From: DASRDZ01 sp035652335
GTDB taxonomy: Bacteria; Chloroflexota; Dormibacteria; Aeolococcales; Aeolococcaceae
DNA: 64,000 nt
Direction of reading: 5' to 3'
NCBI GenBank assembly: GCA_035652335.1
Contig: DASRDZ010000007.1
Span: forward strand, 3,150-67,149
In this document: positions 59,548 through 64,000 of the stretch, piece by piece
How positions within the stretch are numbered: the stretch's first letter is position 1
Layout: every line of letters starts with the position of its first letter
Program-made: the position numbers and the translations under genes
Notes under the pieces: generated by a model
Seen by the model: only the letters and a program-made list of their open reading frames with translations
The model's database searches: none
What the model was told of the DNA's origin: nothing

Positions 59548-59571
59548 GGGCGGCTGAGCTCTCAGCCGCCC
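59548..59571. terminator. Perfect bidirectional terminator between convergent operons
   Basis: GGGCGGCTGA (59548-59557) pairs perfectly with TCAGCCGCCC (59562-59571) around loop GCTC. It lies 8 nt after the CoA-transferase stop, and its right arm includes the stop codon of the minus-strand binding-protein gene. A 10-bp GC-rich stem of this kind should stop transcription from both sides. Confidence 0.65.
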
Positions 59572-60794
59572 GCCTGGATCAGCTTGCCGCAGACCGGGTC
59601 CTTGTCGGGGACGTAGGCGGTCGAGGTGATCTTCACGATCCAGCTGCAGAGCTGGGGCTTGCTGAAGTTCACCGGCGGGATGGTGCCGTGCCCGTTCCAG
59701 GTGGTGTCGTTGTGCAGCGCGCTGATGAAGCCGGCGCGCGTGGGGCAGGCACCCGCCTTCTGCAGGCCCTCGATGAAGAGCTCGGCGGCGTCCCAGCCCT
59801 CGACCGAGAAGGCGTTGAGCGGCGTGGCCGACTCGTACTTGGCGACGGCCGCCTCGAACTTCTGGGTCTCGGGCAGGTTGAGCTCGAACGGCGCGGTCGG
59901 CGAGATGGTGTAGGCGCCGCCCACGATGCTGCCGCCGACCTGCTTGAGCTGGGCCGGGTCGTAGAAGTTGGGGAAGATGAAGGCCTTCCAGGTGACACCC
60001 GCCTGCACCGCCGCCTTGTACAGGGCCAGGCTCACCGCGTTGGCCACCGGCGAGTACAGCGAGTCGACGCTGTTCGACTTCATCTGCTGCGCGTCGGCGG
60101 TGAAGTCACCGGGGACGAAGGGCAGGTCGAGCCGGGTGTAGCCGACCTTGAGGCCGTCCTGCTCCGCCGCCGTCTTGAAGGTCTGCGCGGCGGGCAGCGA
60201 CGCCGGGTTGTTGTGCGCGATGATCGCCACCGTGGTGCCGCCGTGCGCCTTGATGAAGTCGGCGTACGCGGTCGATCCGGCGGTGGCCACGAAGGCGCCG
60301 AAGGTGCCGAAGTAGTTGGAGTTGGCCGGCGCGAAGTCGGGGTCGGAGCCGTGGCCGACGACGGGGATCCCCATCGGCGTGAGGTACGACGACGACGCGG
60401 AGACGATGGGCGCCTGGAGGATGCCGAAGACCTGCTTGTTCTCCACCAGGTCCTTGGCGCCGTCGAGGTCGGCGGATGCGGTGCCCTGGTCGTCCTTGTC
60501 GATGAGCAGGACCTTGCGGCCGTTGACGCCGCCCGTGTCGTTGAGCAGGTCGAAGCGGGCGCGCACGCCGCCGCCCCAGCCGTTGCGCTGCGACACGGTG
60601 GGACCGCTGAGCGGGTAGAGGTCGCCGAGGGTGATCTGCGTCGGGGTGATCCCCGGAGTGTCACAGCTCGCGGCGGCGACGCCCGAGCTCGACGAGGACG
60701 ACGACGAGCCGCTGCTGCCGCACGCCGCCAGCGGCGCCGCCAGCAGCGCGCCCATCAGCAGCGCCGGGTGGAAACGATTGCGGAAGTGCCCCAT
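59562..60794 (-). CDS. Liv-type substrate-binding lipoprotein
   Basis: 410 aa. The signal peptide ends in a lipobox (LLAAPLAAC) followed by a Ser-rich tether (GSSGSSSSSSSS). The mature part starts ITPTQITLGDLYPLSGPTVS and has GGVNGRKVLLIDKDDQGTA, VFGILQAPIVSASSSYL and WKAFIFPNFYDPAQL, a type I periplasmic-binding fold for HAAT importers. It would deliver a substrate to a Liv permease, perhaps the one encoded at 29494-33145. It is the second gene after the TauD-like dioxygenase. Confidence 0.9.
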   Translation of the reverse strand: MGHFRNRFHPALLMGALLAAPLAACGSSGSSSSSSSSGVAAASCDTPGITPTQITLGDLYPLSGPTVSQRNGWGGGVRARFDLLNDTGGVNGRKVLLIDKDDQGTASADLDGAKDLVENKQVFGILQAPIVSASSSYLTPMGIPVVGHGSDPDFAPANSNYFGTFGAFVATAGSTAYADFIKAHGGTTVAIIAHNNPASLPAAQTFKTAAEQDGLKVGYTRLDLPFVPGDFTADAQQMKSNSVDSLYSPVANAVSLALYKAAVQAGVTWKAFIFPNFYDPAQLKQVGGSIVGGAYTISPTAPFELNLPETQKFEAAVAKYESATPLNAFSVEGWDAAELFIEGLQKAGACPTRAGFISALHNDTTWNGHGTIPPVNFSKPQLCSWIVKITSTAYVPDKDPVCGKLIQAGG

Positions 60795-60799
60795 CTCGT

Positions 60800-61642
60800 C
60801 TAACTCCTCGACATGCCGGTGTGGAGGCTCTGCACGGCCATGGCCTGGCCGCTCTGTCCCTGTGCAGCGAAGGCGACGCGGCGCAGCGAGCGGCGCGGGC
60901 CGTGGAGGCGAACGTCGCTCCTGGCGTGTTGGAGGGCGAGGTTGTCCCAGATCACCAGGTCGTGCATCACCCAGTGGTGCTCGTAGATGTTGTCCGCCGC
61001 GTAGAGGTGGCCGTAGAGCTCCTCGAGCAGCTCCTCGCTGTCGGCGGCGGGCATGTCGAGGATGCGGTCGACGGCCAGCCGGGTGATGAGCAGCACGGGC
61101 TCACCGGTGTCGGGCTTCGGGTAGAGGACCGGCTGGGTGGCGCGCAGGCCCTGCGGGCCCATGTGCCATTCGCGGGTGCGTGACTCGAGGTGGTCGGGCA
61201 TGCGCAGATGCATGGCCGTGCGCCCGCGCAGCCGTTCGCGCAGGGTCTCGGGAAGCAGCTCGTAGGCGCGCTGCGCGTTGGCGTACTTCGTCGCCGCCGC
61301 GCCCGGCTCGACGTCCTCCGCGTACAGCGAGATGCCCCGGGTGGGCAGCTCGGTGTAGGTGAGGTCGCTGTGGAACTCCAGCTCACCCTCGGGCGCGCCG
61401 GCGCCGGCGACGGTGTTGGAGATGTAGCTCCCGCCCAGCGGCTCGCCGATATAGCCGACCGCGCGCACCTGCTCCTCGAGCGAGAGCGGGACGCCGCGGA
61501 AGAGCAGCAGGTGATGGCGGCGGTAGAGCTTGACGAGATGCTCACGCTGCGCGGGGCCGAGCTCCTCGCGAAGGTCGACGTGCACCTCGGCCCCGACATG
61601 GGTCGAGATGGGCGTGTGTTCCAGCCTGGCGGCTGCGCCCAT
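60800..61642 (-). CDS. TauD/TfdA-family Fe(II)/2-oxoglutarate dioxygenase
   Basis: ATG 61642 with TTGGAG upstream gives 280 aa. A longer frame to 61699 begins in the promoter. The 2-His-1-carboxylate facial triad is HSD in LEFHSDLTYTELPTRG and the distal His in NLALQHARSD. The 2-oxoglutarate-binding Arg is in RRSLRRVAFA. The family oxidises taurine, 2,4-D, carnitine precursors and related acids by hydroxylation. As first gene before a binding lipoprotein (5-nt gap), it may start breakdown of the imported compound. Confidence 0.9.
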   Translation of the reverse strand: MGAAARLEHTPISTHVGAEVHVDLREELGPAQREHLVKLYRRHHLLLFRGVPLSLEEQVRAVGYIGEPLGGSYISNTVAGAGAPEGELEFHSDLTYTELPTRGISLYAEDVEPGAAATKYANAQRAYELLPETLRERLRGRTAMHLRMPDHLESRTREWHMGPQGLRATQPVLYPKPDTGEPVLLITRLAVDRILDMPAADSEELLEELYGHLYAADNIYEHHWVMHDLVIWDNLALQHARSDVRLHGPRRSLRRVAFAAQGQSGQAMAVQSLHTGMSRS

Positions 61643-61677
61643 GTCGTCTCCAACCCGCCTGCACGGCTGATCGCGGG

Positions 61678-61708
61678 CTATTATGATGACGATGTCCATA
61701 GATTACAA
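61678..61708 (-). promoter_or_regulatory. Promoter for the TauD operon with embedded GntR site
   Basis: On the minus strand TTGTAA (61708-61703), a 17-bp spacer and CATAAT (61685-61680) form a promoter reading towards the dioxygenase. Between them lies a site with ends CTAT (61678-61681) and ATAG (61698-61701), whose right half is GATGTCCATAGATT. It also overlaps the start of the divergent GntR gene, so GntR could regulate itself. Confidence 0.5.
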
Positions 61709-62459
61709 GGGGACGTCCGCCCCGCCTCGTGCCGACCCGCCGGGGGCCGGCGGCGGGCGCCGCACCAAGAAGGCCGAGGCCCTGGCGCGCCTGATGCTGG
61801 AACGCGGCCTGGAGGGCGGGCCCGGGCTGCCCACCGAGGCGGTGCTGCGCAGCGAGTCGCACGTCGGACGCAACACCGTCCGCGAGGCGCAGCGGATCCT
61901 CGAGGTGCACGGCGCGCTCGACATCAACACGGGCTTCGGCGGCGGTGCGTCGGTGCGCATCCCCGGGAGCCGTGACTTCGGACGAGTCGCCTCCTTCTTC
62001 TACCGCTCCGCGCGGGTGCGCCTCGGCGACCTGCTCGACGCCCGCCTGCTGATGGAGCCCCTGGCGGCGCGGCTCGCCGCCGAGCAGCGCACCGAGGACG
62101 GCGACAGGCGACTGCGCGGCCTGGTCGAGACGCTGGAGCGCGGCGACACCTCGGACAACCACGGCTTCCTCCGCGCCGGCCGCGAGTTCCACGAGGTGAT
62201 CTGCGGCATCTCGGCCAATCCCGTGGTCAACCTCTTCTCCACCGCCCTGGTGCAGATGGTCGTCGACCGCATGGCGGTGGTGTACCCGGAGCAGCAGCGT
62301 GGCGACGTGACGCGCACCCACGTCGCCATCGGCCGCGCCATCCTCGAGGGGGAGGCGGCACGTGCCGAGGAGCTGATGCGCCGACACTGGCTGGAGTACG
62401 ACAGCGGGATCTGGGGCGCCATGTACGCGGGCGCCGACGAGGTCCTCTCCTGGCGGTGA
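61683..62459 (+). CDS. GntR-family (FadR/FCD-type) regulator, paralogue of 55176
   Basis: 258 aa. It shares KKAEALARL, VGRNTVREAQRILEVHGALD and INTGFGGGA with the GntR at 55176, and the FCD part aligns throughout (GREFHEVICGISANPVVNLF, GRAILEGEAARAEELMRRH). The start is uncertain: ATG 61683, 61686 or 61692, without a visible ribosome binding site and overlapping the divergent promoter, so the message may be leaderless. It probably controls the divergent TauD/lipoprotein unit and itself. Confidence 0.87.
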   Translation: MMTMSIDYKGTSAPPRADPPGAGGGRRTKKAEALARLMLERGLEGGPGLPTEAVLRSESHVGRNTVREAQRILEVHGALDINTGFGGGASVRIPGSRDFGRVASFFYRSARVRLGDLLDARLLMEPLAARLAAEQRTEDGDRRLRGLVETLERGDTSDNHGFLRAGREFHEVICGISANPVVNLFSTALVQMVVDRMAVVYPEQQRGDVTRTHVAIGRAILEGEAARAEELMRRHWLEYDSGIWGAMYAGADEVLSWR

Positions 62460-62468
62460 GGCCGCGGC

Positions 62469-64000
62469 TCAGCTTCCGCGCAGGCTGGCGCGCAGTGCCT
62501 CGGTGGCGGCGACGTCGACGCGGACGCCCTCGGGGTCCTGCGCCGGGTCGCCGCTGACGACGACGCCGTAGTCGCGGGCCGCACCCTCGACGCTGACGTA
62601 CTCGTCGCGCACGTCGCGCAGCACGCGCTCGGGGTCGCGCTGCAGCGGGTCGCCCCAGCCGCCGCCGCTGTACGAGAGGCTGCGCACGATGGCACCCGTC
62701 TCGGCCGGAAGCATGTCGCCGAGGGAGACATAGGTGTCGCTCTGTGGATCGTGCTCGTTGCTGACGGGGTCGAACTTGCCGCCGGTCGGCCGCGCGCTGC
62801 GGTAGGCGCCGTCGCGCAGCGCGGCGGGGAAGAACGGTGGACGGGTGCCGTGGTCGCTGGCCGCGCCGTCCCACATCCAGGTGGCGCCGTAGGCCCCCGC
62901 CCTGCCGCCGTAGACGCCGCCGCCCGCCTGCGGTCGCTTCTGCGCCAGCGTCTGGAAGCGATGGCGCGTCGGGGCCAGCCACATGTGGTCGCTGATCGAC
63001 GAGGCGCCGCCGCGGTTGGTGCCGGCGCCGGCGCTGTCGGGCACGTATTCGGAGCGCAGCACCACCATTGGGCTGATCCGCTCCGAGGCCTCGACACCGC
63101 CCTCGTAGAGCATGTTGGCGTTGAACACCTGCTGGCCGGAGTCGGCGTCCGCGTGCCTGGTGGCCCCCCAGGGCGCGCTGCTGCTGCCGCCCACCTGCGT
63201 CGGGTACTGCGAGCCGTCGGGGCGGAAGCACTCGGTCTGCGCCTGCACGCCCTGGCCGCACGAGGCGATGGCGTCGGCGCCGAGCGCCGGGTTGAGCGCC
63301 TTGAAGATGGCCCACACGGTGACCCGCACCACCGTGGAGTAGAACATGCATGCGTGCGGCGGGAAGGGGTTGATGATGGCGTCCGGCGGCACGACGCAGT
63401 CGACGGTGCGCAGCGTCGCCGAGGTCACCGGGTTGCGCTGGTCGACGAGGAACTTCAGCGCCATCGCCACCGAGGTCTTGATGTCGGGCCAGGCGCAGTT
63501 GAGGGCGCCGCGCGTCGCCCGCGAGCTGTTGCGGAAGTCGAACTCGGCGCGCTCGCCCACCTTGGTGATGCGCACCCGCACGACGTACTCCGGCGAGTCG
63601 GGACGGCCGTCGCCGTCCAGCCATTCCTCGCCCTCGTAGACGCCGTCGGGGATGGTGCGCAGGGCGTCGGAGAGCGACTCCGCCGAGGCGTCGCACGCGT
63701 AGCGCACCGCACCGGTGTACGCCTCGAAGCCGTACTTGTCGATGGTCTCGACGAGCAGCTGCTCGCCCAGCTCCAGCGAGTGGTACATCGTCTCCAGGTC
63801 GGGGACGATCATGTCGGGGAGGCGGGTGTTGGCGTAGATCAGCTTGAAGGTCGGCACCACCGGCCTGCCCTGGCTGAACAGCGGCATCGGCGGCAGGCGC
63901 AGGCCGTCGTGGAAGACGTTGGCCTTGGCCGTCTCCCAGCCGCCCATCACCAGGCCGCCCATGTCGGTCATGTGGGCGCGGATGGTCACCGCGCCGATCT
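62469..64000 (-). CDS. Hydantoinase B/N-methylhydantoinase-acetone-carboxylase family subunit (5' truncated by window)
   Basis: The frame runs through the right edge in phase, so the N-terminus lies outside. The visible part, about 510 residues, contains VTIRAHMTDMGGLVMGG, DFRNSSRATRGALNCAWPDI and a Gly/Ala-rich core (GGSSSAPWGATRHADADSGQ, AGAGTNRGGASSIS). SYSGGGWGDPLQRDPERVLRDV, the classical HyuB/acetone-carboxylase end motif, follows. ATP-dependent members open lactams or carboxylate ketones together with a HyuA subunit, which would lie upstream outside the window. It is convergent with the GntR gene, with 9 nt between. Confidence 0.9.
   Translation of the reverse strand, partial: IGAVTIRAHMTDMGGLVMGGWETAKANVFHDGLRLPPMPLFSQGRPVVPTFKLIYANTRLPDMIVPDLETMYHSLELGEQLLVETIDKYGFEAYTGAVRYACDASAESLSDALRTIPDGVYEGEEWLDGDGRPDSPEYVVRVRITKVGERAEFDFRNSSRATRGALNCAWPDIKTSVAMALKFLVDQRNPVTSATLRTVDCVVPPDAIINPFPPHACMFYSTVVRVTVWAIFKALNPALGADAIASCGQGVQAQTECFRPDGSQYPTQVGGSSSAPWGATRHADADSGQQVFNANMLYEGGVEASERISPMVVLRSEYVPDSAGAGTNRGGASSISDHMWLAPTRHRFQTLAQKRPQAGGGVYGGRAGAYGATWMWDGAASDHGTRPPFFPAALRDGAYRSARPTGGKFDPVSNEHDPQSDTYVSLGDMLPAETGAIVRSLSYSGGGWGDPLQRDPERVLRDVRDEYVSVEGAARDYGVVVSGDPAQDPEGVRVDVAATEALRASLRGS

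Noticed and set aside
1..64000. tRNA, rRNA, riboswitch, prophage or insertion sequence
   Set aside because: I looked for transposase or integrase motifs and RNA gene hallmarks and saw none. A covariance-model scan was not possible here.

Overview
The window is about 70% G+C bacterial chromosome. Codon use is strongly GC-biased, genes are tightly packed, starts of the GTG and TTG type are frequent, and many stop/start pairs overlap by 4 nt. Exported proteins carry Tat-like or Arg-rich signals, membrane-anchoring tails or a lipobox, and nothing points to an outer membrane. This fits a high-GC, probably monoderm soil lineage (Actinomycetota, Dormibacterota or Chloroflexota-like). The sequence alone does not settle the phylum. 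I saw no rRNA, tRNA, CRISPR array or insertion sequence.

Region 1 (1-4090) holds the end of a ClC chloride channel with CBS domains, a MarR regulator, a DinB/DUF664 protein, and an ArsR regulator facing a 14-TM MFS exporter. A near-consensus promoter and a palindrome lie between the last two. Region 2 (4091-18203) is a polymorphic-toxin type locus on the minus strand. A membrane-anchored repeat protein is coupled to a 3,261-aa secreted Rhs/YD-repeat protein. A putative immunity gene follows 1 nt after the Rhs stop, and then a lower-GC array of small, partly decayed genes. Region 3 (18346-26965) carries an FtsH-type protease, a Tat-exported purple-acid-phosphatase-like enzyme, a quinone-reductase-like MDR enzyme, a VIT/CCC1 transporter, and a MarR regulator with an unusual C-terminal beta-rich domain facing a DrrAB-like ABC exporter.

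Region 4 (26976-64000) looks like a large catabolic supercluster for an unidentified organic acid or CoA-linked substrate. A six-gene operon (26976-35778) encodes a branched-chain-amino-acid-type ABC importer with a very unusual membrane-anchored binding protein, an alpha/beta hydrolase and an acyl-CoA synthetase. It faces a TetR regulator across a perfect palindrome. Rightwards follow an SDR, a bicupin, a beta-propeller protein, four ACMSD-like metal-dependent hydrolases or decarboxylases, two pairs of SCP2-thiolase-like protein plus DUF35, an MFS transporter, a sedolisin protease, a dienelactone-hydrolase-like enzyme, a nitronate-monooxygenase-like enzyme, a VOC protein, a LigD-type polymerase domain, a double CoA-transferase, a second binding lipoprotein, a TauD-like dioxygenase, two paralogous GntR regulators and a hydantoinase-B-like protein cut by the right edge. 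Similar AT-rich sites precede four of these transcription units, which suggests one regulon under the GntR paralogues.

A plausible reading is uptake by the Liv systems, activation by the CoA ligase or CoA transferase, and then oxidation, hydrolysis or decarboxylation and retro-aldol side-chain cleavage. The substrate cannot be named from sequence.
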